This document shows positions 24,401 through 39,400 of a stretch of 64,000 bases of DNA, in pieces. This DNA is from Xiphias gladius. Lineage: Eukaryota; Chordata; Actinopteri; Istiophoriformes; Xiphiidae. The stretch covers positions 16,879,105-16,943,104 of the forward strand of contig NC_053404.1 in the NCBI RefSeq assembly GCF_016859285.1. The letters are read 5' to 3'. The notes under the pieces were generated by a model. The model saw only the letters and a list, made by a program, of their open reading frames with translations, had not been told where the DNA came from and did no database searches. The translations under genes and the position numbers were made by a program. Position 1 is the first letter of the stretch, and each line of letters begins with the position of its first letter.

Positions 24401-27400
24401 TCTGAGAGGGAGGTATCATTTCATCTGTGTGACTGTTGAATAAAGGTTATTCCGGTTGAACGGGTCCCTCCGAGCAGAAATGGTGGGGACCTGCAGCTCC
24501 TTGTCCTCTGGTCACACCAACAGATTTATGAAGGGTTTAATGACACTCTGTAATTTTCCTTCCCATGTGTGAGGGCATACTGTATTTTACAGCCCTGGTG
24601 TCCTTGACCCAGCCTGCCTGATTTTTCATCTGTGCATTTTTCAGCTGTCGTCGTGAAGTTTCACCACACAGCTCTCAGTCAGCCGAGGTGTTTAACATGA
24701 AGTTGCAAATTAATGGTGTCACACGTTGTTGTTCACATGAGCTAATTAATGTCTTCTGTTCCTTTGAACATACAACGAGCAGAGACATCTGGTGTTACAA
24801 ACGGGAAGAGCTGAATACTTCCTGGTGTTTACATGCTGCTATTTCACAGGCACCCCTGGATGGAGGCGCGCTGTTTATATAAAACAGCACTTAGCAGCAC
24901 TTGCATAGGACCTGCATGACGGCTTTAGGTCAGGGTAGTCATGGGTCAGAATCCGGGCAAGAAGGCTTCTACTAAACCGCTAATAGCTTGAAGGAAATAT
25001 CCACCCTCAGATACAAATGCGCTTCTGTCGTCAGCTTGTGATATTGAGTGTATTCCAGGAGTTCATTTGAGACTAAGTGTGGTAGCCGCAGCTGGCATTC
25101 AAAATTTTTTGCAGATGGATAGAGGAGGAGGAGGAAGGAGCGAGGTTTTGCTTTTCATGACATTGTTTTAAAAAAGTTTCCCGGGAGAATCTTCCACCAG
25201 CAAGATAATTCAATTGAGAAAACCTGCGCTGTAGCTCTCTTTCAGCATGTCCTTGGTAGGCACTGTACACAATTTTCCCTGCAGATTAATAGTCTATAGC
25301 TTAAAATGACTATTTCACATAATCACTGTATTCCTCCAATTTAGTAGTTTGTGTCCTTGAAATACTTAATTTGTTCCATTATTCACTTTACACAGACCAT
25401 AAATACAAACAGCCAAGTAGGATAACGTCTCTGGTTTAGTTATGAGTTGGAGAAAGGAGGAATTTCTCTCCCAGCTGGCACAAAGCCTGGCAAAAGTTTC
25501 AACAAACTGGTTTCAAATTCTTCTTATTTTGTTAACCAACCGATAAGTATTTGATGCAGTTAAAAATAGCTAAATAAAGGTACCCGTTGAAGTTTCTGGC
25601 CACTAGTAGCGCTATGGAGCAATATTTTAATGAGTGGGTCCCACGGGTGGTCACACCATTCGACTGATGGACAGTTGGTGGCCATGTAACGAAGCGTAGC
25701 AATGCGCCGACAAAGGAAGAAGACGACTGTTACAAAGTAGGGGTGGATGTAAACAATGCAATATTTTTAAAAACGGTTTTGCAAGCGAGTTATGAGGAAA
25801 GAAATGCACTCAGCGCAGTTGCTGGACCACCAGGATACTCGCAGTATATTTTGGTGAAAAACAAAATTTAACATGTTAAGGCTTTTGAGAGATATATATA
25901 TTTTATTATAGGTATGCTAGAAATGACACACTTGGATAGTTAAAAAGGGAAAATAAAAAATACACAGCCAAACGATTAGTCCGGTCCAGAGTATGTTAAG
26001 ATTGTTTGATGTTTCTTTATACAGCACCATAGAAGCTGCTGTTTCTGTAGTGCTGGGTGGACAGAAACATAAAAAAAAAAAAAACCTTCCACCAGCTAAG
26101 AATAAGTCCGCTATGTGTCAGGTCAATAATGTGTCAGGTCCACTAAGATACATTATGAACTCATATCCCTTTGAGCTGTGAGCGGTGATGTGTGCTGCGG
26201 TACAGCGAACAACAGAACAGATGGTATTCCACCTATCAGGCCCCATCATGAACAAGGCTCACGTGCTCCCTTGACCCTGTTGTACCTGTATTTTTTTTTT
26301 TGCTTCAGAACATTTTCGTGGTATGATCTGCAGCTCATGAAGCTGCCGGGTCATGTGGTCTCGAGGGATCCTGTCACTTGGTTGTGAAATGTGACCCGGT
26401 CTGTCAGCGGTGGGCCTCTGGGGTTCATCAGGTCTGATGGGACGTATAGAGAGGTGGCTGTCAGCGTTTTCCACTCCAGCTGCGTGAAATGGAGCTACCC
26501 GGATCCTCTGTCAGCTGGCTGGGCAAGGGAAATCTGGCATGAAAAGGACACCTCTAGGAATGGCTGACATGTTTGCAGGCTTTCATGGAGCTGTCATAGC
26601 AGTTCACATCACATGACATCCGTGCCTCTGAGGAATGCCTCGTGCCTACTCAAGCATGTTCTACACACAGTTGGCAAGTTCTTTGAAAAACATCAGTTTC
26701 CTAGAGTCATCTTTTGGCACCGCTGTGTGAAAGTGAGTGATTAAATGTAGACATATTTGTGGAACAAATCTCATTTTTCATATTTCTTGCATTGCTGAAT
26801 TCATGGGTAGAGAGGCCTCTGGCATTTATCAAACTGAAACAGAAGTCTTAGCATTTCCATTTGGATTTTCATTGTTCAGACTGCTTAAGCCTCATCATTA
26901 TTAATCTATCTTCTCTTATCAGTCTGTTGCTAGAGTCAGCTTTTCTGCCTTCTCCTCTATTTGCAGTTAAATGAAATTCCCTGAAGGAAAAAACTCCACC
27001 TAAAGACTCTTAAATACACTTACAACTCAGGTGCTGCACTTTATATTTCCAGACTCGTTCTTTTGTGGTTGCTCTTCTGTCTGGATAACTGCCGTTAATC
27101 AGAGTTCAATCACAAAAACGAATGAAATTGCTAAAACACTGCTTGTATATGTCAGGGTTGGGTTTGAAACCGTCAGTCCTAGAGAGCATCCCTCTAAACT
27201 GTACATTGTGCAGAAATATTCAACAGCCCGAGAGAAAACACAAAAAGGCAGTAGCTTCATCATTTCATGAGTGAACAGCTAAATCACAGAAGGGTTTAGG
27301 TGAAGAATAAGAAACCATTGTTGGAAATCCTGGAAACTATAACAAAAACCTAAATTAGGTTGAGCGAAATGAAGTAAAAAGCCATCTCAAAGACTGTAGG

Positions 27401-30400
27401 TCACACTGCATGGCCTCTGCATGGCCAAGAAATCGGTTTTCTCCAACAGAAATTCGGCTTTGTTAACCAGCTTTCTTTAATCTCTCGCCCCAATTCAGGA
27501 AAAGTACGTTTCAGAAGGCCAACAATAACCAGGTTACTTCCAAGAGGCAGTCCGCTGGTTTTACACATAGAGATCAGTTATGTTGAGGGCTACTCCACTT
27601 GTGTTGTGTCTTCTAATGGCTCTGCAGGAGATGTAAGTCTGACAAAATCTTTAAGTGATGGCAGTAGGGGTACTCTGGCTCGGGATTCGAGACTCCAAAT
27701 TCATAGCAAAAAGCCTGCATTGCAAACAGAGTGCATAGAGTGGGAAAGACGTGGGCAGACAAGGCAAGGCAGAGAGAGTGAATGAAGGGCCGCATTGTGG
27801 GAAGTAAAAAATGTGTTCTTTTTGGATTTTGAATCATACCGGGGAGTAAAAGTCAGGTCATCTCGGCCTCGATTTTTATCATTCTGTTTTTAATCCGTCT
27901 CTCCCCCGAATGTATTCCAGTGGAGTAGCCTTTGCTTTGTAATTCCATCCACTGCACTGCACTGTCCCTGCCAACACTTAAAATATGTAAAAAGGTGAAT
28001 GTAAAAGTTTACTACAGCATCACCACTGCTCCACTGCTGCTGTTTGATAATCGGCTGATAAAAATGCATTGTGATAGCCTCATGTGCTGCCATGGCCAAA
28101 TGGACTGGAAAACACCTGACATCAGTGACTGGGCTGTGGTCACGTCCAACAAGCTTAAAAGTTTCAACTAAAGACTATATAAAAATATGTATATCCCTAT
28201 GGAAGGTTCAACCCATAGACTACATTTACATGCACACCAAAAACCAGATTATTATTGGGAAAATCTCAAAGAGAAGTGGGGTGGTATGTGTTCTACCATA
28301 CTGCACACACACACTTATATATGTATATCAACCTTTGACATGGCACATAATGTATAACAGTAGAACAGTATCCAAGTGTGGATTTTCCCTGTACACATTC
28401 AGAGCTTTGCGAATATAGTCTTGTGACTGTGATACACACACATCCTAAGGTTATAATAATAGTCTCAGACACAGTTTAGTTCCTGTCATGCATTGTAATG
28501 TGAAGCCTTTAATGGATGTTTTAGCCGTCCACTGTCTACAATAAGACCCGACTGATTCCCGTAACGTCTGATGCCTGCTGATTTAAAAGGGCTGCCGTCG
28601 AAGCAAAGAGACTGTAAAATCATTAAAGGTGCTTCTATGGTCAGGCTGCTATTGCTATTGTGTGTGGGTGTTTTCACCCCTCCCACTGCTTCAAGGCAAA
28701 GGCCAAGGTCCTCCGCCTCCTCGCAGCTGCCCTGGTGTTATATGAAAGTCAAGGAATGTGTGAATATCAGCCCTAAAAACAGTACACAAACCCTGCTGAG
28801 TGCTCCGACCACTACAGGTGCGAATAGGTTGCGCCAAGCCTCTATAAACACAACTGTCCCCAAGTGTTTTACCTATCAATAAACAAGCGATACTACATGA
28901 CGTTTCATATACACATGCTTTTACGGCTTCAAGGGGAGCTGATATGAGAACTCTGTGTGCAGATTTCAGAGTGCCAAGAGCTTGTATCTTGACCTTTGAA
29001 ACCAAATATGAATATCTTTGTGTGTATGTTAAATATGCACGCAAAAAAGGAGGTAGCAATAAGTAGTCTTGTGGACTGTGCATACACATTTAAAAGTTTT
29101 GATATGGAGGGAAGCATTAGCAATAGCTTGACATTTATTTGCCATTAAAGTTGTTTGGACATTTGCTTAAGACAAATCACAAATGATTTTTTTAAAGCAA
29201 GATTCATTTGACTTGTTTTGTTTCACATGTGAAACCATCTTTACAAATCACCTGCACTGATATCTCTTTCTACCTTTCATTTGATCTTTTCGCTTGGGAC
29301 CCATTGCCTCCTTCTTCTAAGTCAGTAATGGGATGAGAAGTTGCCTGAAGGAGAACTGGAAGTTTCTAGATTTGTTTCAACAATTGGAAACAAAATGCGG
29401 CGCTCACAGCTCAAGTGGTAATCTGCCAATTAATGTGAACCATTTGTCTGTGATGTTGTGAAAACGAAAAATCTGCGTGAACTCACAGTCTTGCATGAAG
29501 TATTCAAATCAATTATGAACAAAACTAACACATTTTGAGCTGTGTAACTGTTCAGTCAAGTATCGTTGCTCAAGGCTTCATCAGTTTCCTACAGCCCTTC
29601 TCCCCCTGAGCAAAAATAACATCGAACTTGTTTTTCTCAACCTGAAATCAGACTTTCACTCCCTCATAAATCTGCTGTCGTCCCTGTCTGGCAGATGCAA
29701 CTTCATTTGCATTGTGAATTTGAATGCGTCTGTCTTGTTTATGCAGCTCAGGAGGCTGAAAGTAAAGCAGGTTACTCTGATGCAGGAGCCACACTTAAAT
29801 TAGAATCGGATCCCAGCACCCCAGCAGCCATAAATCATGGAGATGGCTGATTAATTAAATATGGCGGCGGTGAACAAAAGCCCCTCACCCTCTGCTACAC
29901 AATGATCAGGACTGTACCTAACAGTCATGTCCTCCGTATTTCTTTCTAGGAATAAAGGGACCTTAAATGCAGTGTACATTTGAACATTTTAAGTTACAAA
30001 TAGTGTGTTTTATAGGCAGATACTATATTATATTAATAGTAACCTAATTTTGACTATTTTTAAGCCAAGGAAAATGAATAAATACATGGAAAAGTACAAC
30101 AATTTCACAACCAATCAGACGTAACAGATGTATCCATATTTTTCAACCAAGCAGCCGCATTTGCATTTGCATTTGCATTTGCTAGGAGCAGTCATTGTTT
30201 TATCGTGTTCGAAGAAATATACTAATTTAATTTTTTAGAGTTGTCATACAGTGTCATCAGGCAGTCAAATAAGTGCAAGGACATATTCCCATTAGATTAC
30301 TTTGTAACATGAACTCCAAATTTCTACTGTTTACCTGCTGTGATCATTATGATGAAAGATACGCCGATCAGCAGTAACTGGTTTCAGTGTTGTGGATGTG

Positions 30401-33400
30401 TAAAATGATTGCCGCTGTTTTAACATTCCGGGGTTGTAAAATCGTATCTCGTAGGTATTATAAACAGCTGTGTAGTGTTTTGGCATCTAATAAACCTTCA
30501 AACTCCTGTATCTGTTACACAAACTGGACTGCCTGGATCCTATTTCATCGTCTCAACAGTACCTAAAGCAACCCCCCCCCCACAGGGCAGGAGGCTGCAC
30601 TGTGTTAACGCAGGGCTGTTTTCAGTCTGAATGCCCACTTATGACTACAGCCTACAGTCTACAGCCATGGTAATGACAATACGTATTGTAGCCGTTGATG
30701 GCTTATGCAGAAACTGTGGACAGGTAGGTGAGGGTTAGATAAATAGACCGTAACCCCCAACATAGTGCTTTGACAGACCCTCCCATTGAGCTCTGTCTGT
30801 GGGGTTACGTAACATTAACAGGCACAGAAAAAGCAGCTTGCTGTCTCCATGCATGTCTGCCAACAGCCTTTTGTTTGAACACGTGCTGAAGAGCCAGATC
30901 AGGTTGACTCTGACTTTTTCAGCTTAATCTCCCTGGAAGATAAACACCACATGATAAACACAACTCTCTTCTGCTCCGTCATCTTGTTCATATGTGCTGT
31001 CCGGTGGCCTTTTCTGTTCCTCCACATGGGGCCATCTTAACAAGCTCAATTTCAGCCTCTTGACTAATTGAGGCCTATAAACATAACGATAGCTGTGTGA
31101 GAGAAACTTCTGCCTAACTGCACTCTCACACTCCTCGTAAGTGGGTTCTCCTGTTGTTTTCTTGCTCCTGCCTCCAGTAATGGGAGTGTTAATTGCTAAT
31201 GTTAGTCCCAACATGTGCGAGCACACCGCTCCTGCGCTCAACCCAAGCCTTTAACTGTTGCTGGCTTGCTACTGTGGCGAATGCTCAAAAAGCCTTTGCA
31301 CTGTTTGCCAAGCCTTTTGAGCTTTTACCCTGAGTCACCTCTTTTGCTTGCTGAAAAACTGTACTGCAGTAACCTCTGCTGGAGATGCAGCAGAAGGGGG
31401 TGCGGCCGCTGGAGCTCACATAACATATTGCTCTTCCGCTGGGTTTGTAGTAGCAGTGAGGCAAGCAGTGTGTGTGGATATAAAAGCATGAATTGGGTAA
31501 TCCAGTGGGCAGAAATTACCCCGTTTTATGGAGAACTTTAATACTCAGGCGGACTCTGCCAGACCTTGTTAAGCTTATTCAGGAACACAGTCAATTGCAA
31601 ATGTTTTAAAGAAGTGGGAAGGGGGCCAGTTTCAGGTCAAGGTGAAAGCACACATCTTTTTAGCAGCTTAGTTAGAACCGCTGCATCGATTCCAAGAACT
31701 GGACTGCTTGCAGAAAAAAATTACCAGTTGCAAAACACTCGATCCCTGTTTTGTAAACTTTCTCCTCTCTTTGAAAGTCTTCCTTTGATGCGAGAATTGA
31801 AGATTTCTGAGTGAGTGAGTTTGTGGGTGAAACTAAGTGATTCTTATAGAAATGGAGATCCAACCTAGACTTTGAAACATCAGCAAATCAGCAGCCCAGT
31901 CCCAATGTCCAGACCTAAGCACTGAAACCTCGCAAACTTTAACTGACGTCATCAAGTGCCTCAGTGCAAGAAGGTGCCAGAGCACCAAAGTCTCAATGAG
32001 GAATGAAACAGCACTTTGTGAAATCACATTTCTGTGGCCAGGAAAGTACAAGGCTTGAATATAATATGTAAAGCAGTTCCATTAAACTTTGTAAAAAAAA
32101 GAAGTCCCTTTCTGAATATATAAGTCATTATCTATGTCATTTGATAAAACAGTTGAAAAAACATCATCACATGCATGCTTTTATAGAATAAAGAAGTGCA
32201 GTTCTTGGAGGATTTTCGACTTCCTCATCCTTTTTTTTTTTTTTTTTTTTTTTAATACATCAAGATGCTCTGAAATGTGGGTAATTCCCTCAAATGAAAT
32301 TTGCAGCACCACAGACAATAGTGGACATCCTCTTTTACAGAGGTTAAAGTAGCAATACTACAGTGTAAAAATACACAAATACAAGTAAAAGTCCTGCATT
32401 TAAAATCTTACTTAAATCTGCTGCAATTAATGTTTTATATAACACTGGACCAAACTAGTATTTGTAATGCGAAAGGTTTCACACATATAGAGGAACCTAC
32501 AGAGTATTATCAGCTGAATCTGCAGTTCCCCTTAGTTCTACAAACTGTTTTAGCACCTCAGAACTTTACGGATCAGAACTTTGGTTCATGCTCTCCGTTT
32601 TAATCAGTCTTGCATCCAGCAGTAGCTGGATGCAAGATGCAGGCAGGTTTGCAGCTGGATGCAGGCAGGTTTTTTTTTTTTTTTAGCAAAAACCCTTAAA
32701 AAACCCATCGTACACCACCTGCTCAGCATTCAACAGCAGACGGACAAATTTAGCAAGTATCTGTTGAACACACAGTGGAGCATTTAGCAGCTGAGCGAGA
32801 TTCGAGCAAGATATTTCCCTCAGAGGTGGTAGAGACCAAAACAAAGCTAAAAGGAGAGTGAATATTTGACTTACGTTCGCCAAATGAAGGATAATGTTGG
32901 TCCATATCTACTGGATGCATTTAATGCATAAAAGTGCAGAAGTATTAGTAGAAAATATACTTAAAGTATGAATGAAAGCAAAAGTAATGGTTATACAGAA
33001 AATGACCATTATTGATAATTTTTAAACATTGATTTTTAAAGTAACTAGTAGCTATAGCTGTAAAAATTAATATAGAGGAGTAAGAAGTACTATATTTGCC
33101 TCTGAAGTTTCTGGTAGTAGAGTTATAAAGTTGCATAACAAGTACTCAACTAGGGTACAAGCACCTCATGACTTGAGTAAAAGCAGCTACTTTCCACCAC
33201 TGACTGCAGACTTATGGATAGTATGCATTAAGGGTTCAAAGGATCGGCAAGACAGCCCTTAGCAACCTGGAGCCATCCAGGATTTGAGTCAAAGTCTGTG
33301 AGTCTGCAAGGCTGGACAATGGGACCAGGCCAGCATTTAAAGGGCATCTTCATGCTCAAACCAGATGCTAAAAAGGAGACATCATCCCGAAGCTTATAAG

Positions 33401-36400
33401 TGGGATGTCAGGGAGAAAAGGCAGTTGTACCTGACGGCAGTGGCAGAGAGGTCGTACTGTTGAGAAATCTGTGTGTATTATTCATCGAGAGGACTTCATT
33501 TCTTACCGTGTGACTGTGACATGAATTGGGAGTATGCCAAGCAGCTGTAACATCAATCAGTTCCTCGGAAAAGAGAGAGAAAAGAAAAGAGCCATTGACA
33601 GAGATTTTCTACAACTATGACTCAGCATGGATCTATAACTCTGCGAGAGCTCTAGAATTAGTGAATCAGGCTATGCAGGGTTATGTAAGGATGTTGGTCT
33701 GAAGGAATTTTTCCACAGTTGTGTGAAACTGCACGTTGTTGCTTCTGCAGAACAGATTAGCGAGATAAAATCTTAGTGTGAGGGTCTGACTGTTTCAGCA
33801 TATCTGATCGATTCCTTACTGTGGTACTACACCGGAAATTGCCTGAATTCTTTTTAAACACAGATGGCTAGTGTCATGATTTTTTGTCCCACCAAGCTTG
33901 CTTGCCATCAGCAGCTTTTCTCTGGTTTAAAACAATGGATGGTTAGAGCAAACAATCATTTAAAGGAAGGACATTTCAGAGAAAACAATTACAACATGCG
34001 TCAGCCATCTGTTATAATCTGTTAGGTTGATGCAGCTATCCCTCTCTGCACAAACTAACTTTCTTTGGCGACTGCAGAGCGTCTTGCTCTACGGGATTCC
34101 AACAGGACTTGACCCCCTTTTGATCCGAGGTCTGTTTGCTTTATCAAAAATGACACACACAACAGGTCAACCTTGTTAATCTTGGGCTCCCCCGGAGGGA
34201 GAAAGGAAAGGAGCGCTTGGGCCTCACCACAGGATAAATAAAATTCCTCCCAATGTATAATTTAATGTTTTATTCAGGCATTAAATTGAATTTTACTAAA
34301 ACAAATGATTGTTTTTCCAAATTAAGCCTGGATTGTATTAAGGGTTAGTTTGAAATCAAGCACAAATATTTGACGTGATTCAAATAATTCTCGGTAAAGG
34401 ATAATTACTCATTAGATATGTTTAAATATCTAATGATTTTTAATTTGATGATGCTGATCGGACATGAAAGCTGAGAAGCCTTGAGGTTTGTGCTGATGCT
34501 TTTTTTCTTAAAAATGATTGTATTTATTATTATGGACATATTATACCACATTTACAACTACTACATACACAATACTTACTCATCAATAAACTGAGCACAA
34601 ATTGCAAATTGCATATTATATACTGAGACATATACACAGAAATTTATTCCAGATATATTAAGATTCAGATCACTTCTTCTTTAAATGGTTTCTTCTGTTA
34701 GCTTATTACAGATATGTTGCTATTTGTGAATATGTCGACTGATAAGAAATTGCAGTCGAGTAAAGCAGTTTATAAAGTTTATTTCTCAACTGTAACAGCT
34801 GCCGCCAGCGTTAAATCTACATATATTTTATCGTGTGAATTCCAAATGTCTAGTAAAGAATCAAAAACGATGATTTAAATATAGATCATTATATATGCAG
34901 AGTGATCAAACGTCACGTTATAAGCTGACAACACCAAAACACATGCAAATAAATACCTTTTTTAATGATGTGTCAAAGCTGTAGTGTATCAGCTGCGATT
35001 GTGACTTGAATTTAACTCCAGCCCACAACCTTTGTTTGCATGCCTTCCCCTCTCTTTTACATTTGTCCTGTAAAATCAGCATAACTCTTATCCAAAGGCG
35101 GGACAGATTAGATAAGTGATAAAAATGACCGCAATGCTGCAAAAACAACTCCGAGTGATTATTTGAGGAAAAAGCCAGAACAGAGATAAAGGTTTATCTT
35201 CCTAGCGTTTTCACCTTTCAAAGTAGAGGAGAGCCATGTGGTTCGTGAGGTGTGAGAAGACAGGGAGTTCCTTGTCCCACGTAGGCCTTTCCTATTCTCA
35301 CTGAACTGTCAAATCATTGTAGTTTGCTTCTTTGAGCCAAGACGCTGGTTCCCATGCTTATCAGATGACACCTACTACTCATATTTGTCATGTTAGATTA
35401 AGACACAGAGGGACACCTACCTCACTCTTGAATGAAACATAAAAACAAGATAAATGCTTGTCATCAGCTATTGGATTTCTCTTTCGTAAACATGCATCTT
35501 GTCTCACGATTGTAAACAGCATTATAGGAATCTTTCTGTACTCCCTTTCCTTTTACCCCATAAATGTTATAAATGTCAGTCACGGGGCTTTTATCTTCAC
35601 TTTCTTAAGAGGTTGAGCAAACAAATGAGTAAACACAGACCGTAGGTGTGCCTGAGCGCCCTGACCTTGTGCCTTTTTTTTTTTTTTTTTTTTGTTGTTT
35701 CTACTTGACCACAGGAATGTTTGATTTGTTGAAATACATGGGTGTGTGTTCATCGTTTCAAAACCAGATTAGATTTATTTGCCATTTGTACAGGTACAGG
35801 GCAGTACAGGCACACTGGAATTCTTGGGCGTGTCTTCCAGTTAACTTTGTAGAAAATACACACTATATATACACGTGTTAAGTTTAATATTTAAGAGATA
35901 ATAAAATTATCGCACAAAACAAAGACATACTATACACACAAATTGAGTTTGATAATAAAGAAATGGTAAGATTATTGCACAAAAAAAATAATAAAATAAA
36001 ATGAATGCACACAAAATTATAAAATTCTTGCCCATAAATAAAAGGCTGAGAAAAAAAAAAACTCTGAATGACTGAGATAAAGTTAAGCCAGTAGCGTGAG
36101 AGGGGGGTGAGGTGTTTGAATACAAAAACACAGTCTCTAAGGTGTGTGAGTTTTTGTGAGGTGTCCATGCTATGAATGAGGTAGGGGATGTGGTATTTCC
36201 CCCCAGTCTCAATGGCCTTTGCAATCACTTTGACAGTGGCTGGAAAAAAACAGTTGTAGAAGCGTGCGTTGTGCATAGTGACGCTCTCCGGCCCCTGGTG
36301 TCTCAGGCTGTGCCCTGAGTTCTCCCACGTGAACAGAGAGTGAGCTGGGTGTTGCGGGTCACTGAGGGGGCTCTGCGCTTTTCTCCTGCAGCGCTGTGTG

Positions 36401-39400
36401 TAGAGTGTGGCCGTGGAGGGGGAGGTCGGATCCGATGATTCTCTCGGCAGTCTTGATCAGAGATTCGCTCCCAGCCTGGGTGGTGTTGCCAAACCACAGG
36501 GTGATGCCGCTGGGGAGAATGCTCTCAATGAGTCTTCTGTGGGCCTGGGTGAGGGGCTGATGGCGTAGCCCAACCCTCTTCAGTAGCCTGATGAAGTGAA
36601 GCTGTGCTTTCTTCACACAAGGTGTTTTTGGCCCAGCTCAGGTTTTCTGTCATATGAAGGCCTAGAAACTGGTGACCGTCAGCCCGCTTCACCTCAGTCC
36701 CCTGATCTCTTTGGTTTTGTCTATAGTAAGAACATGAATTGATCTTGTTCACCACGATGACTCGTCCCCACCTTTTGATGAGGCCGAGGGTGGTCGTGTC
36801 ATCTGCACATTTAATTAGCAGATTATTGTTCTGGGTGGAAACACAGTCATAAGGGTACGGGGCGAAGAGTTGTGTTCATCTGTTCATCGTGGATGTGTTT
36901 GGTTTTTTAGGGGACTGGTACTATAACGTACTTGAAGGACTGTGGGTCTAGCTGCCGGTGTAAGAGAGGCATTAAAAATGTCTGTGTATACACCTGCCAG
37001 GTCTCTTCTAGTTATAGACAGATTGGATTTTCTGCCACGTACCCACATGCCCTTTTTTGCAGCTCTGACGGACTTTTGTAGCTCATATCGGGGAGCTGGG
37101 CTTTTCAGCTCACTGACTTAACGGCAGAGGTTCACCGCAGAGTGATTAGAGTGCACGGATTCAGAAAAGTGATGCTCTAACTCTAATTCTGTTCAAGTAG
37201 AATTACAGGTTTTTAAATAATTGCTCAGTTCATTGAAAAAAAAGAAAAAAAAAGAAAAAACCAAGCCAAATCAAAACAAAAAAAAGTCTATTAGATCCAC
37301 CTCCAAAGTTGGAAAAATACCAAGATTTGTCGAGTTCAAATCTGGGGTAACAAATCTCTCAACAAATCTTTTATCTTCTTTTCATTTGTATTATAAGTGT
37401 AATGCACAAAGAACTCAGGTAGCAGTTTAGCTAAATAAGCATATCTGAAAAAGCTTGAGTATCAGACATTTTCGAGAAGAGCTAGACATCGAAGAACTGA
37501 CCGAAAGTTGTCCATAGCAGTGAATATCAAAAACTGCCAAGTATGAAAAGAAGGCATGCTTGGTCAAATTCTTAGTCTTGTGACTCACTCTAGATCACAG
37601 GATCATGTTTGTTTGTTTTTTTTTTTGGGGGGGGGGGGGTTGTTTATAGCAAAAGGCAACATTACTCATATAAGCATTTAGAAGTTTGGGATATTTTGTT
37701 ATTTACGAAAGGAGGTTTGTAAATAAACAAGGCTACTTCAGACTGAGGAGATGAAAATGTTACGGTTTCAGTATTGCTACCGAAGTTTTCATTTCGGCAC
37801 CAGTTTCAAACATTTTTTTTGAATGCTTATCATGTCCCGTTCGGGGCAGCCGCTTTCTTCTCGAGTGCAGCTGTGGTTTTGCCATCTCCCTCCCGCTGGC
37901 CTTATAAATCTGCAGCTTTGTCACAGTGACAATGGGAGCGAGGACGGCGTGGTTTCTGTAATCTTGCAGCCCCGGCACAGGCTGAAACACAGACACAGAC
38001 GATTCCCTCTCAAGTGCAAACACAAGTGCTAATTTTAAAAAAGACGCAGCATTTGCAGGAACTAAACATTTTCTAATCTTTTGTGAAGGCCCCACGATGT
38101 GTTATCATGTCCCAGTTACGTAAAAAAGTGAAGGACTTGGTCAAAGCTGACTCTCTTTCTTGAAGAGTTTTTTGTTAGCAGGACCCTTTTTAATACATAT
38201 GGGTCATATTTTTTACAGCACAACAGGACATACATTTCTACTTTCCTGCTTTTGAGTTATCGTCAGAGCTTTATGGAAGAGGCTGAATAACTTTCCCCGT
38301 CTTTCACTGTGTTTTGTCTATGTTGTGTCCCGTTGCTCTTTGTCGTGCAGCAACTTTCCACTCTGTATCCATCTGCTCTGCTAACCCGCCTTGCTCTCCT
38401 ACATTCCTCTTAGTGGGGAGCTCTGACTGCTCCGTGAGGAAATTAATAAGTGAGACACGATGACGGCTGATCTGTCTAATATCTGCTCACAAGCCTGTGT
38501 GACCTTGAGTGTCCTCTGAAAAAGGGCGAACCATTTATGCTCTGGAAAGTCGAGATCCTGGCACCAGTTTAATTTAGATAATGTGGGATATAAAGGGCAT
38601 TGATCTGAGAAATACTCTACACAAGTTAACTGGATTTTGTCTAATGATAAAAAATCTCTCACATGACAATCTGTCCTCTAAATGGGAATGGAGATTGTTG
38701 AGTTGCACATTTCCTGTCCCCTGCTTGACCTGTCATAGCTTCTGCCATCAAGTTATTCTCCGCGCTGAGTGGATGAACACCCATTATACGCGACGCTGAC
38801 CTGATTGTGTGCCGCGCATGTGACATCCGGGGGCGAGAGGGAGAAAGACGCGGAGGCGGACAGTGGAGCGGCTCGTGTCGCTGGTGAAGGTCACCGGGCA
38901 GTCAGTGGCACAAGGCCCTGACACCGACCGGACGGGAACAAGGAGGAGAGGGAGAGTCGGCTCATCGAGCAGTGGGCGGCCTTGTAGGGTTTAAAGTCTG
39001 ATTTGCTTCAGTGTTTGCTCATTAGAACATTTTTACAGTTTTTGTAAAGGGATGCCGTTTTATCGAAGCTAGGAGGGTAGGAGAGGATAAATATTATTAT
39101 AACTAAGTATGTAAGTAAATAAATCCCATTCTCATGTTTTAGAGCTGTAACCAAATGTTCACAATTTTTACCACCACTTTGGTCCAGACTGAAATATCTC
39201 AATAAGTACTGGATGGTTTGCCTTGAAAAATTGGTTCGGACATTCCTTCCCCCCTCAGGATGAATTGCATTGAATTGCAGCTTCGGTTATCCCTTAATTT
39301 TTCATCTAGTGCCCACCATCCCGTCAAAGCTTGAGTTATCCAGTACCTTGGTTTATCACTAAAACGAGTGCAAAAACTAATAACCTTCCCATAAGTTGCA

